DNA of 64,000 nucleotides from Chaenocephalus aceratus (GCA_023974075.1 CM043792.1:21095154-21159153), one strand, 5' to 3'. Shown: positions 31,119-44,376, counted from the first letter of the stretch. Made by a program: numbers and translations. Notes: generated from the letters alone by a model not told the origin.

Positions 31119-34100
31119 GTATCACTAGATAACAAGATTGTCATTCTTAAATACTGGAGCCTTTTTGAATGTCATCATGATGGGGCATTTATTTGTGTAT
31201 GTGTGTCTGTGTGGGGGGGGGGTTGTTTGTCTGATCCCTCCATCTCCAGGGGCAGCGGTTCCCTCTTTCATCAACCATGCCAAACCAATGTGACTGTCAC
31301 TCCCAATCTGCACAGAGAGGGGAGGCCGTGCCTATTTTTATAAATGTATTCATATTCATTAGCCCCGAGTGTCATTCATAGCAGCAGTTCTTTAATGCAG
31401 CGCATAATCATCAGAGGCTGGAGGAGCCTGCCTCCTCTCATCCCACAAATTAATAACACAGGCAATCACTGCAAAGGTGTCCACTGTCAAACAACAATGG
31501 CTCCTGATTTTCATCAACTGTGCGCACCTCCTCATTTCCACATGACACACAAAAAGCACTCATCAGTGGTACCCCTTGGGGAATCTAAAAAAAATGCCAT
31601 TGTACCAGCCTTTGAAATATGAAATCATTCATTAAGTGAGAATTAATTACAACTGCTTTTTTTTTTCCTTGACCCACCAGCAGTATTCTGCCTCATAACA
31701 TCTTGATGGCAACCGGTTAATTGTGCATAATAACTGGTGTGAACGTCGGCTGCTAATGAGAGCAATTAGGCATCAGATTCGCAGGATTTTACTTCAGTCG
31801 CACGCTCAAAGACAGCACACTTTGCCTCAATGGGCTCGTATGTGTCACATAAAGCACATGATAAACTACTTCACATCAACAACCAGAGCACATTTTCAAT
31901 GACTGATAACTGGGAAAGATCCCACTCTAAGCCTGACTTTACTCTACATTTTAAGAAAAAAATATGGTTTTTATATAATCATTTTCACCCATTGTGTTTG
32001 TCTTTATACTGTACATCCACTTTCTGATACACCATTTTGGGCACTGTCCCTCCTGAAGTAATGGATGTGGGCTGCTTCTCACAGCCTTGCCATGTTTTTT
32101 TCATGGCCATTGTTTTCTGCTCCACCCCACTTTAAATCAAGAACACAATGCATCCCTCCCCAGCCCCACAACCCCACCATACTTCACTCTGGACAACATT
32201 AATAAAACAAGCTTTCAATGATGCAGAGTGCAACGCCACATTGGGCAGTGAGCAATGGTGTGATTAAAGCTTTTAAACACCGCCTCCCTTTGAGTTTGCA
32301 TATGTCAGCTCTGCAGTATGTGTTTGTAACAACGCTGGTGGGGAACATGCTCTCTCTGTCATTCACCCTGTCTCTTTTTCTCTTCTTGACTATTCCTCAC
32401 TAATGCAGTGGGGGCAGGAAAAGTGCTGGGTCCACTAACATATAAAGCAACAACAGAAGCTTCAACAATAAAATTGGACTGAGGTCCACGGAGGAAGATA
32501 AAAGTGAGAAGGTAGCTGCTGTGCTACAGTGATTGTGTCTATTGTCCAGGTCTAACAGCTGCACTGTCTTCCAATCTTTGCATACTGCACAAACCCAGTC
32601 AACCCACTTATTCCACTCTGTTACTTCAGACAATTTAGTTTTCCGTTGCAGCTTTTTTTTTAGAGTCACTGTGAAGCATTTGAAAGACACAAGCGGATGA
32701 GCAAAACACAAAGTAATTTCTTCTCACAATTCCTTCTCTATAATCTAATGACGGCGACCCCTTGAGTGATTACAAAAATGTAAATAAAGCTTTTTAATTG
32801 AATTTCATGAAATTAAACATCTGCCAGAGCAACTTCATTAAACTGATATAATCCCTCTGACTCTCCATTTCTGCTGTGCCCACTGGCATAGAACATGTCC
32901 AGCATTGCTACAATAAGATATGTGCTCAAACATTTCCTTTCACAGAACAAGAAAATGACTCTTTGAAAGCCCTCCTCTTGCAAATGAAAACAGCTTGACC
33001 AGTAATTTGTGAAAGCTTTGACGACAATGACACAGAAAATTGCCAAAGGCCTGTGAAGGAGCAACACAAGCAGCTGCAGCCATCGACTGGAATCTGCTCA
33101 CAAACTACATGAGGCGACCCTGCTTTGGTTTCTGCCGCAATTCTCTTGCTTAAGTCAGGCATCACAAATCAGTTTTGAGCCATCATATGTGTGTCACATG
33201 TGATGTAGATCGGATTTGGCTTTACTCTCTGGGGTAAAGCTCTGTGTGAGCCTAGAGTGTGTTCACATGTCGGCTGCATCTCCAGCAAAGAGACAGGGGG
33301 CCAACATTGTCAAAAGGCTTGTGGTTGTGGTACAGTACATGTCCCCAACAGGGGACGCTCAGGCGCGTTTGTTTAGGTACGTCTTTCTGGTTCTGAGACA
33401 AGAGGAGACAGTGACCGGAGCATTTGGGAAATGGCAGTCCCCTGCAGAATTAAACAGGCTGTGTTTCAGGCCCCAGTGACAGGACATCTCACTCCGATCA
33501 CAAAAGGCAGCACTGATTGTGTCTGACATGTGCATCTTCCCTCAGATGTATTGTCTTTGTTTTGTCTGGATTACTTGTGTGTAGTTATTTTGTATTTTTG
33601 TGCACTAGAGTGGGACTGTTTTTTTTTCACCAACTGCCTACTTCACACAAATTGATAATATGACCTTTCTTATACACATTGCCTGTCTGCATGAGTTTAT
33701 TAGAGTGTACAAAAAGCTTATTTCGATTAAACAATTATTCTAAGGGATAACCAGATTGTGTTGTGTCTAACAGGCCGAGCACACCATAGACATGCGGTCG
33801 TGAATGTATAAAAAGGGTGGCAGGGGGAGAAGGGGAAGGGTTACTGTTTGGGATCAAACTGGGCACACTAATCCTTTGATCCCCCCATTTTACTGTCAGC
33901 TGTTTCCTAGCTACCGTCGGATCTGCACAGAATTTAGGATTTGTGCTACTGTACACCACAGCAATCTCTCTACCCCACTGATGCAGCGCTCTCCTTTCTT
34001 TCCTCCATCAATACCCCACCATACCCCACACCTATTGCCTCCACACAATGTCTATAGCAATATTTATTTCTCTTTCTGTTCCCCTTTCACCATCACTTTA

Positions 34101-37100
34101 TTGCCGTTGGCCTCAGCTGCAACATGGCATGGAGACAGGTTGAATTGGAAAGTATTTTGCACAGAAGACCATCAGAGCATGACTCTTCACATTGAAAAAC
34201 CTGATTCTGATTTTCTCTATTCACACGGGACACCAAGGCTGCGCCCCACTTTCATTAGTTGTGCTGAAAAACAGCATTCTAATACTAGTTTGGTTTGAGA
34301 AAGCTTCATTTGCCTATAACGAAACAATAAGAGCACGTGCAGATGCATGTGTAGAGGAAGACGAATGTTTCTGTGAATCAGTGTACATACAAACATTTGT
34401 TGTGTGCATCTGCGTACATGTATTAAAGCAAAAAAGGATTTGTTTATTGGAAGCCACCTATCAAAGGAAAATAAGTGGATCTGCACAGGTTTTCCTTCGT
34501 CCTTGTCAGTATTGCTTGCTTTCAGAGGTGCAACGCCCTGCAGACTCCCCACTTAGCCACTGATGAGCTCTCCCAAACTGATCTTAATAACCTTTCCAGG
34601 CAGTAACACACAACAGACTCGATTTGCATATTGGCAGATTCATGCTTCTTTGTCAAACACTGGCTCTGCATGGCCCTGCATCAATTAATTCTGTAAGCAT
34701 CTAGGGGAAGAGTGAATACAACAAGTTTTCTCAATTTGCTGATTTCAATGGGAGTTGCTGTATTGATTTTCGAATACGCTGCACACCTACATAATTTGTA
34801 TCATTCAACCAGTCATGCTCTCAGACTAGCCCTATTTTTCTGTGGCTTTTTGTTCATTTTGTTAGTTTTAGATTAAGTGCTTTGAATCTCACCAGTCAAT
34901 TATTTCCCTGGCACATAAATGAAAATGTATTAGAGGAAATTAATGGTAAAGAAAATACCTTTTTCCAAGGTAGACATTTTGACAAGTTATAGGAAAAAAC
35001 ACAGGTGTATTTACTAAGCTGCATTCCACTTAGGGGAGGCCCTGCTATTGTGCTCACTGGAATAGCTTACTGGTCCATTAATGGAAGTGAGCCATTGTTA
35101 AAGTTTAATGTAATGTTAAACTATACTTGTCCTACTATGACAAGGCAAAATGTCTGCTGTGAAAAAGAGATCAATTAAAGTCAAACATGTCATCACTCAT
35201 AGCTTTCCACGGAAATGTAGGTGCATGAATACCATGAATATTTTTGAATTACCCTATACACACCATCCGGCTGATGCTTGTTTTCTAGATGTGTAAATAT
35301 CTCTCTTCATGCAAACTGCTTTTTAGGATAAAATGCAGACCTCCCATACAGTGCTGTACAAAGGCTCTGTCTGGGCTTTGATTCCTGGTGAAACCCGCAT
35401 ATGGTTTCAGTCTGTCACCTGAAGCGCTTTGATGGCTTGCGCTGAGAGGCCAAGGAAAGGGAATCCAGATGTGACATGAGCCAATAGAGCAAGAAACCAG
35501 CAGTATTGCTGTCAGCTCCGATCACTATTACACTTCGTAACTGACAATCTGCTGATGTAAGAGGCAAGGACAGTGATCAAAGATATGTGTATTATAAAGT
35601 GCTGCCATACAGCAATGACAAGCAGCTGTAGAACTACTCTATGCCATATATACCAGAGAGGAATCCCTTATCAGCATACACATACCTTAAGATGTATCTC
35701 ACTTGATGCCTTTGGATTTTCCTTGCTTTAACATCAAACCTTGACATCCCTTGGTATCTCTAATGCAAGATATTTGTTTAGAGTGAAGGTGAAGTACTGT
35801 CAAAATGGGGTAGGAGTGGGAAGGGCTGATGTTGAGCTCGGTCTATCTTGGGGAAGAGGAGGAAGTCAGGTGTTGAGTCACAAAAGAGATATCGAACATG
35901 ATATGGAATCCCATGTGGCAACAACCAGGACGATGGGGAATGTAAGATAGCTCCGATGGTTATCAGGACTGAGCATGCATGCGGCTTTCAGAAGATGCAG
36001 CTTGAGGCATTTCGCCAGGACCCATAGAAGGACTGGTAGGCCTGCTGCCAAGCACAGCCTGAGTAGCAAGCTCGGCCCGGCTGATGGAAGGCACGGAGGC
36101 TCTTTTTTTTCCAGACGAGACCCTGCTCCAGTACTGGAAGTATGACCGTGAACTGATATTGTTTCTCTGCTCAAACAGCTCCGCCAAACTGCTAACCCAT
36201 GACCCCACCCCAACGGCACACAGAAAATGCTTTCTTCAAACAGCAAGGTAAAAGTGCGTAGAATCAGCTGAACAACGCTAGTCTGATATCAAACAAGCAG
36301 GCAGCGAAGAAGAAATAAAAGCAAGAAAGAAAACATTCTATGCAGTTCCATATGTGTCAGGGTTTGTTCTTCATCTGATTTGCTTGTATTCCCTTTTACA
36401 TGTTTCTGTATTGAGTTGTAAAGCAATCTATCCACATACTGTAAACACATATTGCAGGGAATCATGCTGCTGGTTGTTGGGAAACACAGCCAAGTGTTGT
36501 GAATAACTAGGTTAAGGGTCGGCAGGACTATAGATCAGAATGTGAAGATGTGAATCCATTTATGTGAATGGATAAAGAACTATGGACCTATTTACTAGGA
36601 AAATGGACAAAATATGCCCGCCTCCCAACTCCCACCTCAGTTTCTCCTCCATTACTGTATTTCTTTGCCTCTTTTGCCATTTTATTCACAACACAAGAAT
36701 ACACTCACCAGTCCCCAGGAGGGGCAAGCTGAATGAAAGCAGAGATCCGCAGTGAACATTATGCTGTAAAAAGCATTGTTCCTCACCACCAGTTTTCCTT
36801 GAGTTGCCTTTGTGTTGTTCAAATGTTTACATGGAAGAGCTTGGGGGCTTCAAGACAGATGTATGGTCCAAGAAACCTGCCTCAAAATACCTATGTTCCT
36901 TGGATGGAAGTAATGACACCATTTGTGGGCTTTTCAGAGTCCATTTGTGGGCTATGATGTTTCAATGGAGCAGCATGCACAACATCGTTGCTCGCTTGTC
37001 ACAATAATATCAGAAAAATTAAACAAATGGTGCCAATTATAATTCCCCTCCCTATCCAAGGTCATTTCCTTTCAATTTCTGTCCCAGCTCAGGGCCTGTT

Positions 37101-39093
37101 CTGAGGCTTTTCTTTTTTTCTTAATTGTTGAAAAGGGGCCTCCTGGTCTCGTGTCAGATTGATTAGACTTTTAGCTGGGAGAACTAATACGTGAAGAATG
37201 TGTCTCTTCCCCCTTGCAGTGATTCTCCCGTCAGTCTCATTAGTAAACAGGAGGAGAAGGAAACAAAACCGCACTGAGCTATGTGATTAAAATTGGCCCC
37301 AAAAGAAGGACTTGCTTCTTCAGTCGATGCCGTTATTATTGAGGAATCTAATTTAAGAAGCCTTTACCTTTCCTCAACTGTATTTTCACCCAGTAGGATA
37401 AAAACAAATGTGCTTTCAGTGGGTAAAGAAAGTCAGTCTGCATGAAATGATTGTGTGGGGTGAAGATTTGTCCCTTACTCCATACTGTAAGGGTACTGTG
37501 TGCCTTCTTTAATCTTTGGCCATTACCATTGTCAACAAAAGCTCACATCATAGAGTAGGTACTGATTGCACAGCAAAGCTAAACTCCAGCATAGTAAGTA
37601 ATCATTTCAGTCAGCTTCCCTAATATGGCACATGACAGACTCCTGGTGGGAGATAGGACTCTTTTCCCCATGTAAATATCCATTACCATAGCCCTTTGGG
37701 CAAATGGCAATTACCGGACAAGGGGTGAATGCCAAAACCCAGCGGTACTAGTTAATTTGATTAAATTTCCATTATGAACTATAAACACAGTTTTGCTGCT
37801 CGACTGAGCCCGTTAAAGGCCTCCTGAAGCTAAAAAACGTTGACAGCTCAGCGGCCCTATTGTTCTCCGACAATAAAGTAGATTGTTATGATTTGTCACC
37901 CTTAAACAGGATAAGGCACTTATATCTTTTTTTGGGAAACATTAGCGTGATAGTTAGTATTATTTAAAAAGACAAAAAGGTATCAGGCTCTTTCATTAAT
38001 TTATTTGAAATGTTGCTGCCAGTGAGCACATATTTCTCCTTTTCTAATTAATCTGTGATATGTTCCATCTTGGTGAATAAAGTGTCCTTTGGCAACATGA
38101 ATAAACATGTGTAGACAGCATTTGGAAGCCAGAGAAAAAACTGCCAACCTGCCAGACATGGGAGGGATGCGCTGAAGACACACAAGGAGCCTGATTTGGA
38201 AGCCATGCTGCCACCACGTTTCACCTGAGGCTGTGCAAGCCACTAACTGGTCTTTCTGGGCATGAGCCATGTTGCGAAGAAAACAAGCATTTAGTCCAAA
38301 TTTCAGCAGACATCTGCTAGCTCTCTGGAGAAGTAAACATGTTTAATTAACTACATTTCACCAAACAGGGAGATACATATGTCATAAATATGCACTGTGT
38401 GTAATTATGGTATGGTGGCTGAGAAGTTACAGCACTTCCACTCCCACGTCAATGTGCCCCATATGGGACTTGTGACGTGGTTAAAGTGCTTTAAGTTGGG
38501 GAAGATGCGATTATTTCATCACATATAGCTCAAGATTCAGTATCATGTCTAAAATCAGATGCAGAGGCCCAATGTGACATCAATGTGAGTATGTAGGTCT
38601 ACTTTTGTGGAGCTACATGCAAAATAGATTAAGCTTTCTATTATTTGTGATGGAGTGTTGTATGCGTGGGCGCAGACAGTCAGGTTTGTCATCAGTCTTT
38701 GTTGGAGCAAAGAGATGCCTTTGATTCTATTAGAACTGTATTATATTTCTCTTGATGGAGTTGTGTAATCTTGTACACATTGATTTTTCTATCTTTCAGT
38801 GGATGTGTTTGCATGCGTGTGTGTATTGGTGTGTCACTGGTGAATTATGATCCTGTGCCTGCATTAGAGCAGGGAGTTTTAATCACACAAGGATTCAGAG
38901 TGTTTTAAACAAATGCTTTTTTGTAAGCATGGTGGATTATCATAAGATTTAAAGATTTGGAAATGCCTGACAGCTGTCAGGCTGCATAAAACGTACGTCC
39001 AGAAAATTATAGCAGCTGCCGTTTGGCAGAATATCAATGCTGGTATCTAGATTAAAGCTCAATAGCCAGAAATATACAGTAAGTGCCAGCAAG

Positions 39094-39094
<1 letters not shown>
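31119..39094. other. Gene-free stretch with candidate conserved elements
   Basis: No gene recognised. A run of ten G lies at 31213-31222. Blocks at about 31350-31620 and 31640-31830 contain TAATGAGAGCAATTAGG, GAATTAATTACAAC and similar homeodomain-type motifs and look like conserved non-coding DNA. The same applies to 37740-37880 (TTAATTTGATTAAATTTCC). The phrase CCATTTGTGGGCT is repeated at 36919 and 36943. A coding-like island near 36 kb is listed separately. Confidence 0.45.
35963..36248. other. Coding-like island, strand and identity unclear
   Basis: The block is GC-richer than its neighbours and behaves like current or former coding sequence. On the minus strand two frames are open across it (81 codons in one, 122 in another). 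On the plus strand a frame starting ATGCGGCTTTCAGAAG encodes a normal-looking protein, including FFPDETLLQYWKYDRE, and ends at CAAG followed by GTAAAAG, a possible donor site. That plus frame contains two in-frame TGA codons, at about 35999 and 36059. Minus frames rich in Ser and Arg are what one expects opposite a real coding strand, so a decayed plus-strand exon is the simplest reading. I do not recognise the protein. Confidence 0.3.
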
Positions 39095-39130
<36 letters not shown>

Positions 39131-39164
39131 AACACACACACCCACACACACACACACACCCACA

Positions 39165-39230
<66 letters not shown>

Positions 39231-39261
39231 CACACACACACACACACACACACACACCCCA

Positions 39262-39292
<31 letters not shown>

Positions 39293-39304
39293 CACACACA
39301 CCAC

Positions 39305-39348
<44 letters not shown>

Positions 39349-39433
39349 ACACACACACACACACACCACACACACACACCACACCCCCACACCACACACA
39401 CACACAACACCACACACACACACACACACACAC
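39095..39433. repeat. Long interrupted CA array
   Basis: About 339 bases built almost only of CA units, broken at irregular places by CC or AA (CCAACAC, CACCCACAC, CACAACAC, ACCCCCAC). The interruptions show an old array that has expanded in patches. All long open frames across it (His-Thr on one strand, Cys-Val on the other) are artefacts. Confidence 0.98.
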
Positions 39434-41618
39434 CTTTGAGGAGTGGTGAGAAGATACAGAGATTGCTAAGAGGCAAAGAAAGACAAAAATCTCATATCTA
39501 TTTACATGCTACTTCGATGAGGGGGCCGAATGCGTTTTAAAATGGCGTGCTGGAGCAGCCTGTGGCAGGAGAAAGGTTCCCCCGTGGACTCTATCAGGTA
39601 TCCTCTTGTGCACTGGAGCAGCCAGCAGTATTAAACACAGCAGGAGCCTCAGTAGGAACCTGTTGAAAAACAAGTACACACCACCTCCGGTTCCCCAGGG
39701 CCTTGTGTGCCTGTATGTCGCGTAATTTATGACATCCTCAGAGGTCCTCCCCTCTCAGAGACTACAACATCTATAACTTTATGCACAAGCACAGCCGCAC
39801 TGCCAGTGATTTGTAAACACGGATGCCCCGCCGTGAGGATGAGATAGGCTTCCTCCTTCAGAAGAATAAGACCTCTCTGGCTTGTAAGAGAACCCCTGCA
39901 AACACTGCAACAGCGTCTTCACTGAAGAACCTAAAGCAGCGGCTGTCTGCCATAGAAGAGGTCCTTCTCAATTGAAAGAGCGGACAGACAGAGTGAATCT
40001 ATCACCAATGCTAATGCTCAGCCGGGAACATTCAAGGGGCCTGAATACCAACCGCAAGATGAGAAAGAGGTCTGTTGGGGGAGAAAAGGTAAAACCCTGT
40101 GAAGTAGCCTTGAAGCGCTCAGCAGATCCTCACAGACTCCAGGCATGTTAGCTTGAGAAAGGGATGGTAATAACAGCTAGAGGAACTGTGCCCTGCATAA
40201 TAAGAGACGCCTGAGACTCCTTTTAGATAAGGCTGGGAGCACTTTAGAGCAATGCGACCTGTTCAAAGACAAACAAGCAAAGGGATTATGCTGCTTTTAG
40301 CACTTACTGAGCATTGTGATTATAAGATCAACAGTGCAGAGAGAATACACTTCTCATACGAGTCAACTTTCAATATAATGCTTTTTTTCTCCTTTGGGAC
40401 CTATGAAGTTATAATGGCTTAAAGATTGTCAAATATGCGTCTTCATTTTGTGGTTCTGCATGACTCTATGTATAAGAAATCATAACCCTGCAGTTGGAAC
40501 CTGAAGCATAAAGTTAAACGCCATTTAATGTTAATATGCACCAAGACTGCAGATGAAATTCATAGGCCAGTAAGCCGCACACAATTTGAACTTACCTTGT
40601 GAAAACTGGCACTTGTGCTTTTTCAATTCTGCAATAGAGGCATGAAGGATTTGCTCTAGCTGGCCTACTCCCCCAATATACCATGTAGTGTGTATACCTC
40701 ACTGGTCAGGAAGTACACGTCATCCACTGTGCCAAGTGACAAGTAATACCATTTTCACAGTCATTGTTTGATTAGCGAAGATAATTTCTATGCCTTTATC
40801 CACATTTTTCTGATTGTGGTGGATATGAATGAGCCTTACATGTAGTGATTTATTCATTCTTTCTATTACTTTCGCACTTCAAGTGAGAGAGCATACATGG
40901 ACATAAGGCAAATGTAACACAACCTTCAAATAACGGCTTTGCTCCATTGTTCCAGTCACGTTCATACAAGGTAATGTGTGGCTCTGCTGCACTGTTAAGG
41001 TGGCAAGTAGTGTAACTATTTGTATTGAGGTTCCTCAGTTGGGGCCACTGTTCTTTTTTACAGTTTTTAAATGATGTAAAACAGTAAAGCTAATAACATG
41101 CATGTGAATTATAACATCTAGACGACTTAACATAGCAGAATAAAGCACATTTTAGAGCAATATAGTGTGTTATAAAGATATTTAGGTGTAATAAAAATGT
41201 ATCATAATGACAAATGATAATGGACTGATTAAAACCCAACCTACATTTGCCACTAAATATTAGTGTCCTGCTTTTCAGAAGCAGGCATTAAGCTTTGGGA
41301 GCATGCATGTGGTTACAATAGGGAATGTTGTGGAGGCTAAACCGACAGTTTATATACCTTGTTGTCTGTGAAACTTAAAAGGAAAATAAAACTCTGTTTC
41401 TGTGTGTCAGACATTGGGCTACAATTTGGTTTAAGTTTGGCAATGTGACCAGATCAGTAAAAGCAAACAATTCACATTTTTGACACCATTTTTTTTTTTT
41501 TATCAGATAATTTTGCCTAACCTCAATCGAAACAAAATAAATCAACATACTTTCTTGTCCGCTTGTGTGCCAGCAACAACAAAGATGGGGGGCTGGAAAT
41601 CAGAGTTGTGAAAATTAC
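39434..41618. other. Gene-free stretch left of the candidate exon
   Basis: No exon or repeat recognised. If the minus-strand exon at 41619-41715 is real, this is the 5' part of its first intron. There is a T-rich run at 41490-41501. Confidence 0.45.
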
Positions 41619-41715
41619 CTTGAGCCTGAGCGCTGTGGATAAAAGTCGCCGACAACAGAATCCAACAGGAGACCCACACCTGTCCGACCTGTCCAGCCCG
41701 CCCAGCTGTAACCAT
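41619..41715 (-). CDS. Candidate first coding exon with signal peptide (gene unknown)
   Basis: On the minus strand an ATG at 41715-41713 sits in a strong Kozak context (GGACCATGG). It opens a 97-base frame: 32 codons plus one base, ending CTCAAG before GTAATTTT, a good splice donor. The peptide has a short N-terminal part with one Arg, a hydrophobic core VWVSCWILLSATFI and an end HSAQAQ that suits signal-peptidase cleavage. The product would enter the secretory pathway. The intron would be phase 1, as is typical when a signal exon precedes an immunoglobulin-type domain. Downstream exons would be at lower coordinates; none was recognised. Surrounding DNA (41640-41960) is GC- and CpG-richer than most of the window, as around a promoter. 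The frame is also open upstream (GTG- or ATG-initiated from 41793), but the Kozak ATG is preferred. No homologue is recognised. Confidence 0.45.
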
Positions 41716-42520
41716 GGTCCGCGGCACCACCGTCGAGACCCCGGTGCGCCTTCCCCGTCTCCACGCTGGGGACATGTTGCTCGGTGCCCACACACTCCCG
41801 GGAAGTCCTGGCTGCTGCCGGTCCTGTGCTCCTCACTGGCGATGAGGGTGAGTGACTGGGGGATTGTGGGGAGAGCTCACTCCGTCAGAGAGCACCGCGC
41901 AGGCAGACAGGCACGCGGTAGTATGAAAAGCCTGTGGACAAGTCCCGCATGAGCAAGGCGGAGTCAGTCCAATTGCATTTTCTCGGCTGTCAAGTGTGCG
42001 AGCCGGAATATTGACATAATCTACTAACTGCTCCGAATAACCTCTCCATGTGTAGCAGAGAGATTGGTTAAATAAAAAAATATAGAGTATAAAACGAGTC
42101 AACACAGAGTGTAAATGTATATGATTAGATGACAGCTTTTGCGCAATCCAAAATTGTAATGGACACTAATTATAAATGATAACAAATCTCTTATGTGCGC
42201 ATCTGTTCTTTAAATACCTTACCATTGCAGCTACTTTTGCGCAAAGCACTCCATTTCATTACCAAGTAATCAGCAGTAGTTTGCACAGTAGCTTTCAGGT
42301 GTGTGCCGTTTGAAAGTGTAATACACCTTCCTATAAAGTATTATGTGCGTAAAAAACGGTCTTTATAGTTCCATTGTGCCACTATACGCTGCCACAGACA
42401 GACTACACATTCGGGCATTTAATTAATTGACCATCTTCTTAAACCACAGCAGCGCGTACAACCCGAGCCCAGGACAAGTCAAGTGCTCTGTACGCTATTG
42501 CCCCCACGCGGCAGAAAGTT
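41716..42520 (-). promoter_or_regulatory. Possible promoter/5' UTR region of the candidate exon
   Basis: Upstream of the candidate ATG (reading minus), 41716-41960 is rich in CpG-containing stretches, in contrast to the AT-rich sequence further out. No TATA box stands out. A second small GC-richer patch lies at 42440-42520. The assignment depends on the exon being real. Confidence 0.3.
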
Positions 42521-43836
42521 GAAGGACATTTCTATTTGGACAGCTGTGATTGATTGTTGACACATTCAAACTAAAAGCCTGGGGTTTTCAAACTACCTGA
42601 TGACAACTAAATCTTTCCAAATAGCCAATTTTGGATGTTTCTACTGCCAATGATAACGCATTAACTGGGTCACAAATGGTTTGAGCCCCCTTCTGTAAAT
42701 CTATCTGTTCTGCACTGGCCTCAGTTAACCCCTGGCTCTGTGGTGTGGTTAAAAGCAGAACAGCCAAGCCATTACACAGACAAAGGAAATAGCTTACACC
42801 TGGGCAATTTAATGTGATTCAGAAATTAATCTGAGATCAAGCAGGATGGCAGACTGTTATCGTCTCTGAATGCTTGAGCCCTATCAGAATATTTCCTCTA
42901 TTACGACACGGGATAAAAGGCGAGTTTGAAGGCACATAAATAGGGGGGCACTTCTGAAACCAGAGGAGGGTACATATGGGCTGTGATTTCGGCTTTGTTG
43001 TCCTTGCTCCTTTTGAGCCTACTGAAAAAATTGCATGCGGGCAAGGTAAGCTTGAAAGAGCTGTCACAGTTTTTCTGCCTTAAAAACATACCCGTCTGTG
43101 TGCCATTAGATTTTGTGAGTACTATCGACTACAGGGAACATCCAAGCTACCATGAGCGAGGTAAAGGCTGCCGCTGATTTAAAGAGCCTGGTTAAAGTGT
43201 AAACAGAGGTGGTTCTCTCTGCCTGTGGGATGTTGCCTCACCTCAGTCCCTTTTATGCTGTGCTTTGTATTGGTCCCGCAGTGATTTCCCCTGTCCTTTG
43301 CTCTACAAATAACCAACTTCCCATTTTCCCTTTGACTTATAGCTACAAAGAAGCTTGTTTGGTGTCATCCATATCGCCCTCCCTTTTTATTTTCTCTACC
43401 CCCACCACCTTGCACCAATCCCCTCCTGATAATGATGTGCTGATTATTAAGCTCTTAGGCCAGCAGATTGCTCTCCAGTCTCATTCGCATGCAGTGGAAA
43501 ATTGCTGTTGTCTTGGAGCGCGCCCCTCCCCCCCGTGCGTATCAGGCAGGTTGACATTAGCAAGCTGTTGGGAACAGTGCTCAGGCACCGGGGCAGGTGC
43601 TCTGTCTCCGTCTTTATAACTGTTTCCCAGCAAAGGGAACAGAGCCTGCCTGATGCGACAAACCACGCAATATGGTAGTGTGTAGCTGACATTTACATTT
43701 ATGTGAATAGTTACTTTTACTTGTTTAGTGAGACCCATTAGGTGACTGTGTTTCAGATCATTTATATATTTACTCATCTGCTAACGTCAAAAGGACAAAA
43801 GTCTTTAATTTTCAAAGAAATATTAGAAATGTTTTC
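42521..43836. other. Gene-free stretch
   Basis: No gene recognised. A plus-strand frame at 42976-43044 ends in GGGCAAG followed by GTAAGC, a donor-like site, but has no convincing start or protein. The block 43490-43640 is GC-richer and of high complexity and could be conserved non-coding DNA. Confidence 0.45.
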
Positions 43837-43841
43837 TAATG

Positions 43842-44376
43842 TGCAGAATATTGAGTGTGGTGAGGGTGGTTGGTTCAGGGATTAACAACGCAATGGATTT
43901 AAATATGAGCACATGGAGGCAGGAGTTCCAGATCATTCTTTGTATTGTAACTTGTTGATTCTTGTTATTCCTAATTGTTGATCTGGTAAGAAAGAAAAAA
44001 CACATCTTAATTAGCTCAAACATAATATTCATGCCTCAAATTATAATTCAGCAAAGCAGTTATCTTTTTACATAATTATATGTAATGTAAATAAGGTAAC
44101 TAAATGCAATCTAAACAGTACAGAAAATAGGGAGATAAACTACTCAAGCTGCTATGAAAATACAATACAAAGGAAAGGAAAACTCACTGATAATTTCTTC
44201 AGACAAACAATTGGTGCTCAGGAGTTGCATGAGGCCAGCCAGCTTCTTTGTTCATGGGGGAAAGGATGTGCCACAGGTGAGCTGGCTGCCTTTATTGATT
44301 AGCTATCTCCGCCCTTCCAGGGTAGCAGGAGGAGGGAGCAGGTAGAGGGAGGTTGGAGTGGGAGATGGATTTTACA
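43842..44376 (-). repeat. 3' LTR of the Bel/Pao element
   Basis: 535 bp, TG...CA on either strand, nearly identical to 50462-50992. By eye the two differ at roughly 15-20 positions plus a few small indels, for example an extra AAAT near 44157 and a changed spacer near 43965. It is preceded by target duplication TAATG. No good polypurine tract lies directly inside it; the nearest purine block is AAGGGAAA about 15 bases in. Confidence 0.95.

Noticed and set aside
33804..34298. 164-codon plus-strand open frame
   Set aside because: Ser/Pro/His-rich translation of C- and T-rich DNA, no domain.
35963..36248. Selenoprotein exon
   Set aside because: Two in-frame TGA alone are weak evidence; no SECIS-like structure was identified, so a decayed exon is preferred.
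38949..39540. Long open frames with His-Thr or Cys-Val repeats
   Set aside because: Produced by the CA microsatellite on both strands.
42976..43044. Possible plus-strand exon ending at GTAAGC
   Set aside because: The hydrophobic frame has no ATG and the ATG frame has no sensible signal or domain.
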